Shown here piece after piece: positions 1 through 9,978 of a stretch of DNA of 64,000 bases (positions are counted from its first letter, which is position 1; every line of letters starts with the position of its first letter). A program made the translations under genes and the position numbers. Under the pieces are notes generated by a model. The model ran no database searches. It was not told where the DNA came from and was given only the letters and a program-made list of their open reading frames with translations. Source of the stretch: Synechococcus lacustris (GTDB lineage Bacteria; Cyanobacteriota; Cyanobacteriia; PCC-6307; Cyanobiaceae); NCBI GenBank assembly GCA_903943975.1, contig CAJAQB010000011.1, positions 62,001 to 126,000 on the forward strand, given 5' to 3'.

Positions 1-1
1 C

Positions 2-367
2 CAGCAGCAGCCCTGGGCCTACGGGGCCAGCCTGCCCTCCGACGGCGCCCTGGCCCGTTCCAGCGCCGCCCTGGCCGCCTTTGAGCAGCAGCAATTTGAG
101 CAGGCCGAACAGGAACTGCGGGGGCTGATCCGCCGTTATCCGCTGCTGGCCGATGCCCGGGCGGCCCTCACCGCCCTGCTTTGGCAAAAGGGGCAGCTGG
201 GGGAGGCGAAAAGCCATTGGGCGGCGGCCGTGGGCCTCGATAGTTGCTATCGCAACAGCGACTGGCTGCGGCAGGGGCGCCATTGGCCGCCAAGGGCGGT
301 GGCGGCGTTGGAACAGTTCTTGGCGGCCCAGGATCAGGGTTTGGTTAGGGGAGGCCCGCAGGGATGA
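2..367 (+). CDS. TPR-like protein, C-terminal part (5' end outside window)
   Basis: An open frame runs from the window edge to TGA at 365-367, giving about 121 residues. The readable part is Ala/Leu/Gln-rich helical sequence with a TPR-like stretch (FEQAEQELRGLIRRYP followed by DARAALTALLWQKGQ), the helix-turn-helix pattern of tetratricopeptide repeats used for protein-protein contacts. No catalytic motif is visible. Its stop overlaps the start of the M20 amidohydrolase as ATGA, so the two are probably co-transcribed. The N-terminus, any signal peptide and the full repeat number are outside the window, so no specific function can be given. Confidence 0.7.
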   Translation, partial: QQQPWAYGASLPSDGALARSSAALAAFEQQQFEQAEQELRGLIRRYPLLADARAALTALLWQKGQLGEAKSHWAAAVGLDSCYRNSDWLRQGRHWPPRAVAALEQFLAAQDQGLVRGGPQG

Positions 368-1509
368 TCCCGATCAATCAGCTCCTAGAGCTGCGCCGCC
401 ATCTGCATGCCCATCCGGAACTGGGTGGGGCCGAGTACCGCACGGCGGCCCTGGTGGCCGGTGAATTGCGCCAGGCGGGTTGGCGGGTGCGGGAGGGGGT
501 GGGCCGCACCGGGGTGGTGGCGGAACTGGGGCCGGAGCAGGGGCCTGCCATCGGCCTGCGGGTGGATATGGACGCCCTGCCGATTGAGGAGCGCACGGGC
601 CTGGCCTATGCCTCCACGCAGCCGGGGCTGATGCACGCCTGCGGCCACGACATCCACACGGCGGTGGGGGTGGGGGTGGCCCTGGCGCTGGCCCCCCTGG
701 CCGCGGCCCTGCCCGGTCGGGTGCGGCTGCTGTTTCAGCCGGCGGAGGAATCCGCCGAGGGGGCCCGCTGGATGGTGGAGGCCGGCGCCATTGATGGTTT
801 GGCGGCGCTCTATGGGCTGCATGTGTTCCCCAGCATCCCGGTGGGCAGCATCGGCCTGCGCCATGGGGCGCTCACGGCCGCGGCGGCCGAATTGGAGGTG
901 GAGGTGCTGGGGGAGGCGGGCCATGGGGCCAGGCCCCACCAATCGGTGGATGCGATCTGGATTGCGGCGCGCTTGGTGGGCGGTTTGCAGGAGGCGATCA
1001 GCCGTCGGCTTGATGCCCTGCAGCCAGTGGTGCTCAGCTTTGGCCGGATTGAGGGGGGCCGCGCCTTCAATGTGATCGCCGACCGGGTGCGGCTGCTGGG
1101 CACCCTGCGCTGCCTCGATAGCGACCTCTACGAACAGTTGCCCCAATGGGTGGAAACCACCGCCCAAGACATCTGTCGTGCCTACGGCGGCGAGGCCCGC
1201 GTGCGGTTTCGCAGCATTGCCCCCCCCGTGCGCAATGACCCCAGCCTCACCCGCTTGCTGGAGGAGATGGCCGTGGCCCAGCTGGGTCGCGAACAGGTGT
1301 TGCTGCTCGACCACCCCAGCCTTGGTGCCGAAGATTTCGCCCATTACCTCAGCCATCTGCCCGGCTGCATGTTTCGGCTAGGGGTGGCGGGCCCCCAGGG
1401 CTGTGCCCCCCTGCACCACGGTGGCTTTAACCCAGATGAAGCCTGTTTACCCTTAGCGGTGGAGCTCTTGGCCACCACCCTGCGCCGTTGGTTGGAGCTG
1501 CAGCGATGA
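364..1509 (+). CDS. M20-family amidohydrolase (N-acyl-amino-acid / hippurate hydrolase type)
   Basis: The 381-residue protein is a metal-dependent M20D peptidase-like amidohydrolase, a family that removes acyl groups from N-acylated amino acids or similar amides in the cytoplasm. Visible motifs are RVDMDALPIEE near residues 66-76, the metal-binding HACGHDIHTA at 91-100 (Cys93 and His95), QPAEES with the catalytic Glu pair at 128-129, and GLHVFP with His153. A C-terminal HHGGFN completes the expected ligand set. Length matches the family. ATG overlaps the upstream TPR stop (ATGA), and the stop overlaps the next small gene, so it sits in a four-gene chain. The substrate cannot be read from sequence. 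Confidence 0.92.
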   Translation: MIPINQLLELRRHLHAHPELGGAEYRTAALVAGELRQAGWRVREGVGRTGVVAELGPEQGPAIGLRVDMDALPIEERTGLAYASTQPGLMHACGHDIHTAVGVGVALALAPLAAALPGRVRLLFQPAEESAEGARWMVEAGAIDGLAALYGLHVFPSIPVGSIGLRHGALTAAAAELEVEVLGEAGHGARPHQSVDAIWIAARLVGGLQEAISRRLDALQPVVLSFGRIEGGRAFNVIADRVRLLGTLRCLDSDLYEQLPQWVETTAQDICRAYGGEARVRFRSIAPPVRNDPSLTRLLEEMAVAQLGREQVLLLDHPSLGAEDFAHYLSHLPGCMFRLGVAGPQGCAPLHHGGFNPDEACLPLAVELLATTLRRWLELQR

Positions 1510-1715
1510 ATGTCCGTTTGCCCCTGGCCCTGGCCACCCCAGCCCTGATCCTGTTGGCGTTGCTGGGGGCGTTGCAGCGCCAGGGGGTGGAACGCTGGCA
1601 GGCGCTGCCGGCGGTGCTGATTGGCAGCGGTTTGTTGGTGGCGGGGGCCAGTGGTTACGCCCGTAGGCGGCAGCAATTGCTGCGGGCCCTGCGGGATGGA
1701 GACTCATCCCCATGA
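1506..1715 (+). CDS. small two-helix membrane protein, unknown function
   Basis: A 69-residue protein with two hydrophobic segments (about residues 6-24 and 38-53) separated by a short polar loop, ending in an Arg-rich tail (YARRRQQ) that should face the cytoplasm. Its ATG lies inside the end of the M20 gene (ATGA) and its stop overlaps the HEAT gene start (ATGA), which fixes this start over an upstream in-frame GTG. It resembles the small cyanobacterial membrane proteins of unknown function (DUF3188-like); that family assignment is from memory and unverified. Confidence 0.75.
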   Translation: MNVRLPLALATPALILLALLGALQRQGVERWQALPAVLIGSGLLVAGASGYARRRQQLLRALRDGDSSP

Positions 1716-2305
1716 CCAACCTTGATGAAATCCGCGCCGCTGTCGCCAGCGGTGACACCACCCAGCGGGTGAGGGCAATCACGGCCCTGCGCGAATTCCC
1801 CGCAGACGATTGCGTGCCGCTGCTGCTGGAGTGCCTCCGCGATGAGGTGTTCCTAGTGCGTTCCTTGGCCTGCATGGGCCTGGGTTACAAGCGCAATCAA
1901 CAGTCGTTGCAGGCGTTGCTGCTGGTGCTCGAATCGGAAGGCGATGCGAATGTGCGGGCTGAGGCGGCCAATTCCCTGGCCCGCCACGGGGCTGAGGCGG
2001 CGGTGGCACCGCTGCTGGCCCTGTACCAGCGCGATGACCACTGGCTGGTGCGGCGCAGCATCCTGGCGGCCCTTGGGGAGGAGGAGGGGGTGCCTGATCA
2101 GGTGATCTGGCAGCTGGCGGAGCTGGCCCTGGCCGATGGCGACACCAACCTGCAGTTGAGCGGCGTGGAGCTGCTCAATCGCCTCGTTAATGCCCCAGTT
2201 TTTTCCGCCCAGGCCCTGGCCCGCCTTGAAGAGCTGCGCCAGAGCAGTAACCATCGCCTCGCCGGTGCTGCCCTCGAACGGCTGTTGCCGCCTGAGCCTT
2301 GCTAG
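1712..2305 (+). CDS. HEAT-repeat protein (NblB / phycobilin-lyase-like)
   Basis: The 197-residue protein is made almost entirely of HEAT-like alpha-helical repeats, for example RVRAITALREFPADDCVPLL, FLVRSLACMGLGYK, NVRAEAANSLARHG and WLVRRSILAALGE. In cyanobacteria such proteins include the CpcE/PecE lyase subunits, NblB-type phycobilisome proteins and assorted scaffolds. It is cytoplasmic with no signal peptide. It is the last gene of the chain that starts with the TPR protein, and its stop is followed almost at once by the thiC riboswitch. A specific bilin-lyase role is not supported; HEAT-repeat scaffold is the safe call. Confidence 0.85.
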   Translation: MTNLDEIRAAVASGDTTQRVRAITALREFPADDCVPLLLECLRDEVFLVRSLACMGLGYKRNQQSLQALLLVLESEGDANVRAEAANSLARHGAEAAVAPLLALYQRDDHWLVRRSILAALGEEEGVPDQVIWQLAELALADGDTNLQLSGVELLNRLVNAPVFSAQALARLEELRQSSNHRLAGAALERLLPPEPC

Positions 2306-3859
<1,554 letters not shown>

Positions 3860-3871
3860 ATCCCCAGGGAT

Positions 3872-4546
3872 TTAGCGCCTGCGGGCGCGGATCAGAAACT
3901 GTTTACCCAACAGGGCCCAGGCCGGTGGCAACCGGAGGTAGGCCCTGGTGAGGAGGGGGTGGGCTGGCAGGCGGGAGCGGAAGGAGTAGGGCAGGAAGCG
4001 GGGGGTGCAGGCGAGCGTCTCGAAGCCGGCGGAGGCCAAGTGCTCAAGCACTGTGTAATGGGAGAGGGGTAGGAGGTGATCGGCAAAATCCCAGTATTCA
4101 TCGGCGCAGTACTTAATATTTGGCCCCATGATTGTGAGCACCCCATGGGGCTCAAGCCGTTCGGCGCAGTGCATCAAAAAGTCTTGCAGCACCTCCGGGC
4201 TCGGTAGATGTTCCAGCAGGTTGGAAACCCAAACGAGATCAAAGCGTTGATTAAGATCCAGGCTCTGGAAGAAACCCTGATGGAAGCCGATTTCGGTTTG
4301 TAGCCCCGCTGGCCGCGACCGAAGATCACAGCCCAGTAGTCGGCGCTCCTTGCCGCTGCAGCCATTTAGAAATTCGCCGTCACCACAGGCTGGATCAAGG
4401 ATTGAGAGCACTGGATCCCCCCCCCGCAAATGGCGGGCATCCTTGAGTATGTGGGCGCAAATTTCCCGCCACACCTCAACTTTTGTGGTGGCGCTGATGG
4501 CATCAAATCGGTGTTGATAGATGCGGTGGAGGTTGAGTTCAGCCAT
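3872..4546 (-). CDS. Class I SAM-dependent methyltransferase
   Basis: A 224-residue protein with the SAM-binding motif I ILDPACGDGEF at about residues 49-59, an acidic strand-2 position (LGCDLRSR), and the motif around FDLVWVSNLLEHL that is usual in Methyltransf_11/23-type enzymes. It is a small-molecule or glycan methyltransferase by fold; the acceptor is unknown. It is the last gene of the leftward operon carrying polyprenyl-phosphate-arabinose genes and lies six bases past the GtrA gene, so O-methylation of a sugar in that pathway is a reasonable inference. It converges on thiC with 12 bases between stops. Confidence 0.8.
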   Translation of the reverse strand: MAELNLHRIYQHRFDAISATTKVEVWREICAHILKDARHLRGGDPVLSILDPACGDGEFLNGCSGKERRLLGCDLRSRPAGLQTEIGFHQGFFQSLDLNQRFDLVWVSNLLEHLPSPEVLQDFLMHCAERLEPHGVLTIMGPNIKYCADEYWDFADHLLPLSHYTVLEHLASAGFETLACTPRFLPYSFRSRLPAHPLLTRAYLRLPPAWALLGKQFLIRARRR

Positions 4547-4552
4547 GGGTTG

Positions 4553-4990
4553 TTAATTCAGGCGCTGGCGAAAGGTGAGGGTTCTTTGGGCGAGGAAGGA
4601 AAAGATCACGGGGGCAGCCACGCCAATGGCGTGGGCAAGGGTCTGGGTGCTGGGCTGGCCTGGATCAAGACCGGCGCTGGCCTGGAGCAGGGGCAACATC
4701 TGACGGTAGGTGCCATAGGTGATGCCAAGGGCGGCCAGATTTACGCCTGTGAAGCGGGCTGCCTCCAGCAGTTGGGAGCCGGAGGAAGGCTGGAATACAT
4801 AGTTCCTGCAGAGAAGGTAGGAGCTGCCAAGGCCAACGCAGAAGCCAGCCAGCACCGCCAGCGGGTCAGCGATCAGAAAACTAGTGGCTAATTTTGTGGC
4901 GATATTTGCCAGGGCGGCAATCCCATTGGCAACCAGGAACCGTAGGAATTGCCTTGAGAGCTGAAGGCTGGCAATTTTGCGGCGAATCAT
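4553..4990 (-). CDS. GtrA-family membrane protein (lipid-linked sugar flippase-like)
   Basis: A 145-residue protein with four hydrophobic helices and the GtrA-type opening FLRFLVANGIAALANI. GtrA proteins are four-helix membrane proteins linked to moving or handling polyprenyl-phosphate sugars. The ATG at 4990 overlaps the preceding gene's stop (ATGA), which rules out longer in-frame starts. In Mycobacterium tuberculosis the GtrA protein Rv3789 sits beside dprE1 and dprE2; here a GtrA gene is in the same operon as DprE1/DprE2 homologues, so transport or anchoring of polyprenyl-phosphate-arabinose is a sensible inference, not shown by sequence alone. Confidence 0.82.
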   Translation of the reverse strand: MIRRKIASLQLSRQFLRFLVANGIAALANIATKLATSFLIADPLAVLAGFCVGLGSSYLLCRNYVFQPSSGSQLLEAARFTGVNLAALGITYGTYRQMLPLLQASAGLDPGQPSTQTLAHAIGVAAPVIFSFLAQRTLTFRQRLN

Positions 4991-6327
4991 TCCGGCCCCC
5001 CTCTGCCGAGGGCTGCGTTCACCTGGCGGGCCAGCCCGCGGCCAAAGCCGATACTTTCGGAGATGCCGCGATCTTCTGGGTAATACATGGTGGTATCTGC
5101 AATCCAGATGTTTGGCAGCGGATTTAGCGGTGGTAGCTGGCTGAGAAAATTGGTGCCACACACCGGTTGGGCGTAGCGGTAGCGGCTGCAGTGGCTGGCG
5201 AGTATATCGGCATCTTCCAGCTGGGGATTAATTGCTTTCAGGCAGTTGATTGAGTCGTTTATGAAGGCCCCGTTGGGGCGAGCGTAATCGGGATGATCGG
5301 CTGGCATGTAATAGGGCACGTAGGTTATATGGGGCTTGAGCGGACGCAGATTGCTTAGCTCAATGATCCCTGGTATCGCAAATCTTGGATCATTTACATT
5401 CGTCCAGAAATTCCCTGTAATTGGCTTGCTGGTTTGAATTACCACGCAGGCACAGGCCACGGAAGTTTGCGCTGTGTATTGGGCCACCAGGTCTGGATCG
5501 GCACCGCCATTGGCAAGAACTGGCGCCACCAATGGCAGGGGAATGGTGGAGATCACCGCATCAAAGCGTTCCACCCCGTTGCGGCTTGTGAGCTCCACAG
5601 CCCCTAGCGCGGAGCTGCCTAGGGGCCGCAGTCCATCCACAGGCATGGAGAGGCGGATCTCGCCGCCCTGGCGCTGGATTTCAGTGGCCAAGCCATTGAT
5701 CCAGTGCTCGGAGCCCCCCTCCAGGTAGCCGAGGGTTTCCTTCAACCAGCGGCGGGATTGGCCAATACGGCGAATGCGACTCCAGATCCAGGCGGCTGAG
5801 AGTGAGTCACTATGTTGGTAAAACTTATAGGTAAAAAGTTTTTGCCAAAGCACTTGATAGCCCTTTTCACCTAGCCATTTCTTTAGCCAGCTGCTGGCAG
5901 AGATGCGATCGAGGGGTTTCCAATCTCTGAGACTTAGACAGCGGGCGGCATGCAGTAAATAACGTATTCTTGTGATCAGGGGTAACCGGCGAAAATTAAG
6001 TACAGCCCCGGCTGATCCCCAGGGGTAAAGCCTGCCATCAAGGAAGAATCCCATCCGTGTTTCTTGCCAACGCAGGCAAGCTTGCAGATTCAGCTCATCA
6101 AGTAGCTCAAAAAAGGCCTGGTCACTGAGGCAATGAAAATGGTAATAGCGCTCAAGTAGTACACCAGCAAAATCAAAACTGGCGGCCATGCCGCCAAGGC
6201 GATCATCGGCTTCAAATAGCACGGGCCTGCAGCCCTGGAGGCAGAGTTCATAGGCAACGGCTAGGCCCATGGGTCCAGCGCCGATCACGGCGATGGAAGG
6301 TCGGCTTGAGGGATTTTGTGTTGTCAT
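4987..6327 (-). CDS. FAD-dependent oxidoreductase (amine-oxidase / UDP-galactopyranose-mutase-like fold)
   Basis: A 446-residue flavoprotein. The N-terminal Rossmann motif IAVIGAGPMGLAVAYEL (residues 12-28), Glu39 at the end of strand 2 and DDRLGGMAASF (41-51) bind FAD. The body resembles protoporphyrinogen-oxidase/amine-oxidase-like proteins, which include UDP-galactopyranose mutase. The C-terminal IWIADTTMYYPEDRGISESIGFGR is the second FAD-contact block. It overlaps both neighbours by ATGA. Flavoproteins of this group often occur in polysaccharide operons; the substrate here is unknown, and I do not see enough to call it Glf. Base composition drops near its N-terminal half compared with flanking housekeeping genes. 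Confidence 0.8.
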   Translation of the reverse strand: MTTQNPSSRPSIAVIGAGPMGLAVAYELCLQGCRPVLFEADDRLGGMAASFDFAGVLLERYYHFHCLSDQAFFELLDELNLQACLRWQETRMGFFLDGRLYPWGSAGAVLNFRRLPLITRIRYLLHAARCLSLRDWKPLDRISASSWLKKWLGEKGYQVLWQKLFTYKFYQHSDSLSAAWIWSRIRRIGQSRRWLKETLGYLEGGSEHWINGLATEIQRQGGEIRLSMPVDGLRPLGSSALGAVELTSRNGVERFDAVISTIPLPLVAPVLANGGADPDLVAQYTAQTSVACACVVIQTSKPITGNFWTNVNDPRFAIPGIIELSNLRPLKPHITYVPYYMPADHPDYARPNGAFINDSINCLKAINPQLEDADILASHCSRYRYAQPVCGTNFLSQLPPLNPLPNIWIADTTMYYPEDRGISESIGFGRGLARQVNAALGRGGPE

Positions 6328-7655
6328 TGTTGGCTATTGTTGCACTTGATGATTGACTCATCGCAGCCCTTGCGGATGAAATTGTTTGACATTACAAGCG
6401 TCCAGTCTGGCGTGTCAGGAGTATATCTAAGTCTATATTTAATAGATTTACCATTGCTCATGGCCCGTTGAACTGTTGCTCCCCATCCTATGCATTCAGG
6501 GCAGGCTTTTTGAAAAGCCAACGCTTGATTTGCCAAGAGGTTTGTGGTGATAGAGGCAATGCAGGCAACACAAATAATTCTCAGGGCTAAGCTTTCTCGA
6601 TTAAATAAACAAGATAGGCATGCCGCAAAGCACTGCCATGCAAGTAGAATGGGGACAAATATATAGCGGGCACCATTGCCATTTCCGATGTCCGCAAAGT
6701 CGGGGTAGCAAATGTAGCCAAGCAGGGCAGATCCAGCGCTAAGATAGGCTGCTGTTGCTGCGGCATTCCTGAGATCTTTGTTTGGCCAGTTTGCAACATT
6801 GATCACAATCAGGCCAATGGATAGTATTGCCAGTAGGGCTCCTATGTACAGCTTGATGGAATCATTTAGCAGCGATGGGGCTAATATCCCAGAAAAACGC
6901 GTCAGAAATCCAGTTACTGCATCGGGAAAGTTGCTAAAGAGGACGGCAATGTCTGTTTTGGCTCTGCCAGAATAGTAGATGCAGATTAGTTGGATCAGGC
7001 ATGCTGCCAGGCATATGGCAGGGGTAAATATTTTTTTTCGATCAAGTCTGGCTATTCTGAACAGGTAAAGTGGCGTCAAAAGGATAGACAATGGCCCGCT
7101 TAGTATCAGCGGAATTTTTGTTATAGGTTCGAGCCATTGTCCATGGGGCCAATTGGCTTTTTGCTGAAATTGAGAATGATTTATTTCCAGTTGAAATAGG
7201 ATTAAGGTTGCAATCCAGAAGCCATAAAGAGGTGTGGCTTGCCATTCGGGATAGCTGGGAAAAAGCAAAAATGAAGCTATTAAGACCATCCGAATTCCCC
7301 TGCTGAATATTGTTGTCTGCCAAAGTAGATAAATATATATTCCGGTAAGGGCTAGGTAAAAGATTAGCCATACTTCCGGGAATTGTTGAAATGAGATTCG
7401 CGCTGATAGTAGCGCTCCAATTCTTCCAATCGTGTCAAAATATCCTGCACTTGGGATTCCCAGGCTGCCGATACCATGTCTTACTGCGAGCTTCAGGTAA
7501 TACCCTTCTTCTTGGCTGACGCCGGGCATTAGAAATTGGTAATTTTTCCTGATAGCAGAAAAAATGCTAACAAGAAGTGTGGCGATTGCGATCTGGGCAA
7601 AGGGTTTTGCCCTTGGGGGAAATGTGGCAATGCTGTGTATGAGTTTATTATACAT
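6324..7655 (-). CDS. Polytopic membrane protein, candidate GT-C glycosyltransferase
   Basis: A 443-residue protein with many hydrophobic helices, about ten by eye. A polar first loop contains SQEEGYYLKLAVRHG, and a late NGNGARYIFVPILL segment resembles ASSRYVTHSLM in the 606-residue protein of the same operon. An acidic first periplasmic loop and scattered Arg-Tyr motifs are usual in GT-C enzymes that use polyprenyl-phosphate sugars, but no family signature is certain. The gene is clearly AT-richer than tkt or glmS, suggesting transfer or relaxed codon use. Within a DprE1/DprE2/UbiA operon it is a candidate arabinosyltransferase; this is inference. It overlaps the next gene by ATGA. Confidence 0.6.
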   Translation of the reverse strand: MYNKLIHSIATFPPRAKPFAQIAIATLLVSIFSAIRKNYQFLMPGVSQEEGYYLKLAVRHGIGSLGIPSAGYFDTIGRIGALLSARISFQQFPEVWLIFYLALTGIYIYLLWQTTIFSRGIRMVLIASFLLFPSYPEWQATPLYGFWIATLILFQLEINHSQFQQKANWPHGQWLEPITKIPLILSGPLSILLTPLYLFRIARLDRKKIFTPAICLAACLIQLICIYYSGRAKTDIAVLFSNFPDAVTGFLTRFSGILAPSLLNDSIKLYIGALLAILSIGLIVINVANWPNKDLRNAAATAAYLSAGSALLGYICYPDFADIGNGNGARYIFVPILLAWQCFAACLSCLFNRESLALRIICVACIASITTNLLANQALAFQKACPECIGWGATVQRAMSNGKSIKYRLRYTPDTPDWTLVMSNNFIRKGCDESIIKCNNSQQ

Positions 7656-7661
7656 ACAGCT

Positions 7662-8600
7662 TTAGAAAGGAATTACCACTTCGCTGAAGTGGGGATCGCC
7701 GTAGCTGATGCGCAGGGCCGTGGCGAGCGGGGTGGCTGGCACCGAGAAGATAGTGGGCCAATCAATCAGTTCAAACTGATCACCGGCGGTAAGTGCTTTG
7801 AGTTGGTCCTTGGTGAAGGCCGGTTGGCGACTAACTAATGCCCAGAGTTGTAGTAGCCAGCCGAATAGGGGAATTGGCAGATGGATGATCCAGGTCCTGG
7901 CACCCACGGCAGCGCGCAATTGACGCATCAGGCTGATGTAGCTAATCCGTTCAGTGCCGGTGATGTTGTAACTGCCACTGAGGGAGGGATTTTCCAAGCA
8001 GCTCTGGATCACCCGGCAGAAATCGCCCACGTAAAGAGGTTGGCGGATGAAGCGGCCGGAGCCCGGAATTGGGAATAGGGGCAATCGTTTCATGAAGCGG
8101 GCCAGCCAGCCCATATGTTTGCGGTCAAACCAGCCAAACATCAGCGTGGGCCTGAGTATCACCACCCCGGGCCAAGTCTCTGCCACCATTTGCTCCTGGC
8201 GACGTTTGGTGCTGGTATATAGGTCGCTAGCCACTGAGTTGACCACCGAACTGCTTATATGCACAAGCCTCTTAACATGATGACGCTTGAGTTCTGCTAG
8301 GACCAGTTGAGTTGTTGTGATATTATTTCGTTCAAACGCTCTGGCATCGGTGTTGCCGATCTCCGCCTGAAGCATTACGCAGGCATCGCAATCCTCGAGC
8401 AATGCTGGCCAGCTATTGCCAGCGCTAGAGGTGAGGTCTTCGCAAATAAAGTTTACCTTTGGGAAAAGTTTGCGCCCGGCCTCCAGGGCCTCGGCTTTTT
8501 TGTCTACTACCAGCAGTTGCCAGTCTGGGTGGTCCTGTTGCAGCACTGCAATCAGGTTGAGGCCCACAAGGCCGGCGCCGCCAGGAAGGAAGAGTTTCAT
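7662..8600 (-). CDS. NAD(P)-dependent epimerase/dehydratase (extended SDR)
   Basis: A 312-residue extended short-chain dehydrogenase. GGAGLVGLNL (residues 7-16) is the nucleotide-binding glycine motif, HISSS supplies the catalytic Ser region, and YTSTK is the catalytic Tyr-xxx-Lys. LRPTLMFGWFDRKHMG and YVGDFCRVI are typical substrate-side blocks of sugar-nucleotide or polyprenyl-sugar epimerases. It lies 4 bases after the DprE1-like gene and 6 before the 443-residue membrane protein. Its job could be a second stereochemical change on the lipid-linked or nucleotide sugar; no specific activity can be assigned. Confidence 0.8.
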   Translation of the reverse strand: MKLFLPGGAGLVGLNLIAVLQQDHPDWQLLVVDKKAEALEAGRKLFPKVNFICEDLTSSAGNSWPALLEDCDACVMLQAEIGNTDARAFERNNITTTQLVLAELKRHHVKRLVHISSSVVNSVASDLYTSTKRRQEQMVAETWPGVVILRPTLMFGWFDRKHMGWLARFMKRLPLFPIPGSGRFIRQPLYVGDFCRVIQSCLENPSLSGSYNITGTERISYISLMRQLRAAVGARTWIIHLPIPLFGWLLQLWALVSRQPAFTKDQLKALTAGDQFELIDWPTIFSVPATPLATALRISYGDPHFSEVVIPF

Positions 8601-8604
8601 CGCT

Positions 8605-9978
8605 TCAGATCAGCAGGCGTCGGGCCAGGTCGGAGCTGAAGATACCGCGGGGATCCAGCAGCTGTTTCTGGGCTTGCCATTCCGCCAGGCGCGGATAGCA
8701 ATGCTGGAAGGTGGCGGCTGATTGACGGGAATCCTTAGCCAGGTAGAGGCGACCTCCGGCGGCGGCAACCTTTTCATCCAGTTGATCCAGGGTTTCCGCC
8801 AGCCCTGGTACCGCTGCGGGCACATCGGCGGCAAGGGTCCAGCCCGGCTGGGGGAAGGAGAGGGGGCCAGGGTTGCCAGGGCCAAAGCGTTTCAGCACCG
8901 TGAGAAAGCTGGGGGCCCCGATCCGGCGCAGGGCTTCAAGGGTTTGCGGCACAAGCTGTGCCTCGGAATCGGGCACAGCAAACTGGTATTGGAGGAAACC
9001 CGCTGGGCCATAAATCCGGTTCCAGTCGCTTACCCCATCAAGGGGATGAAAGTAGGGGCTGATCGCTTGTAGCTCGCCAACTCGATGCTTGGGGGCCTTA
9101 CGGAACCAGGTTTCATTGAAGGCGCCCACTGTCCAGCTATTTAGTAAGCCACCGGGCAGAAAGGCTGGCGCTGAGGCCAGGGCTTTGGGGTTGTAGCCAA
9201 GGGGATTATTTGCCTGGTTGGGTAGCTCCGCCTGTAGCTGTTCCAGGCTTGCATGCTCCCCTCTGGTAAGCACTCCCCGCCCTTGGGGATGAAGACTATC
9301 GATCCAGGCCACGCTGTAGCGATAACGGTCATCCCCCTCCAGCATGGCTGCCATCAGACTGTCTAGGTTTGGATGGCGATCAGTATCCACGCTGATTAGC
9401 GATGTTTGGATCGGAATTAGCCGAAAACTGGCTTCTGTAATCACCCCAGTGAGCCCCATGCCCCCCACTGTGGCCCAGAAGGCGGCTGCATTTTCTGCAT
9501 CACCAGTTGGGCTCAGGTCCCGCAGTTGACCATTGCCATCTATTAGTTGAAGCCGCAGTAGATGGTTTCCAAAACTTCCTTCCCCATGGTGATTCTTGCC
9601 ATGGACATCGGCAGCTATGGCACCGCCTAAGCTCACCTGACTGGTGCCAGGGGTGACTGGAAGAAAAAAGCCTGCGGGAACAATTTTTTTGAGAATATTT
9701 TCGAGACTTGCCCCTGCCCCTGCTGTGACAATGCCGTTGTTGAGGTCAAGCTGAATATCTCCAAAGGCGGCGAGATCTAGCACATTTGCTTCTGCCGCTT
9801 GGGCTGCATCGCCATAGGCACGGCCAAGTCCCCTGGTGATCAAACTTGCAACTTCTGCTTGCCCAATCAGTGCTTGAATCTGTTCAAGCTTGTTGGGGCT
9901 GAATACTTTGGCATTGCTGGGCCTTGTGCGGCCCCAACCGCTGAGGGTTTGCCGTTGGCTGGGGATATCTAGGTTCAC
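8605..9978 (-). CDS. dprE1: DprE1-like decaprenylphosphoryl-ribose 2'-oxidase
   Basis: A 457-residue FAD/ALO-type oxidase. Strong DprE1 blocks are visible: GLGRAYGDAAQ, LPVTPGTSQVSLGGAIAAD, the HGKNHHGEGSFGNH flavin motif, FWATVGGMGLTG, YGPAGFLQYQF and GGRLYLAKDSR with the catalytic Lys (Lys415, equivalent to M. tuberculosis Lys418). The known enzyme oxidises polyprenyl-phosphate-ribose to the 2-keto form, the first half of epimerisation to arabinose. The position matching the benzothiazinone-target Cys387 is Ala383. I chose GTG at 9978 because it overlaps the DprE2-like stop (GTGA); a longer in-frame start at 10038 would overlap by 64 bases. The homology is very convincing; lipid chain length is unknown. 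Confidence 0.88.
   Translation of the reverse strand: MNLDIPSQRQTLSGWGRTRPSNAKVFSPNKLEQIQALIGQAEVASLITRGLGRAYGDAAQAAEANVLDLAAFGDIQLDLNNGIVTAGAGASLENILKKIVPAGFFLPVTPGTSQVSLGGAIAADVHGKNHHGEGSFGNHLLRLQLIDGNGQLRDLSPTGDAENAAAFWATVGGMGLTGVITEASFRLIPIQTSLISVDTDRHPNLDSLMAAMLEGDDRYRYSVAWIDSLHPQGRGVLTRGEHASLEQLQAELPNQANNPLGYNPKALASAPAFLPGGLLNSWTVGAFNETWFRKAPKHRVGELQAISPYFHPLDGVSDWNRIYGPAGFLQYQFAVPDSEAQLVPQTLEALRRIGAPSFLTVLKRFGPGNPGPLSFPQPGWTLAADVPAAVPGLAETLDQLDEKVAAAGGRLYLAKDSRQSAATFQHCYPRLAEWQAQKQLLDPRGIFSSDLARRLLI

Noticed and set aside
4987-6327. Calling the flavoprotein UDP-galactopyranose mutase (Glf)
   Set aside because: It shares the FAD fold and a suitable neighbourhood, but I cannot point to Glf-specific active-site residues, so the broader call was kept.
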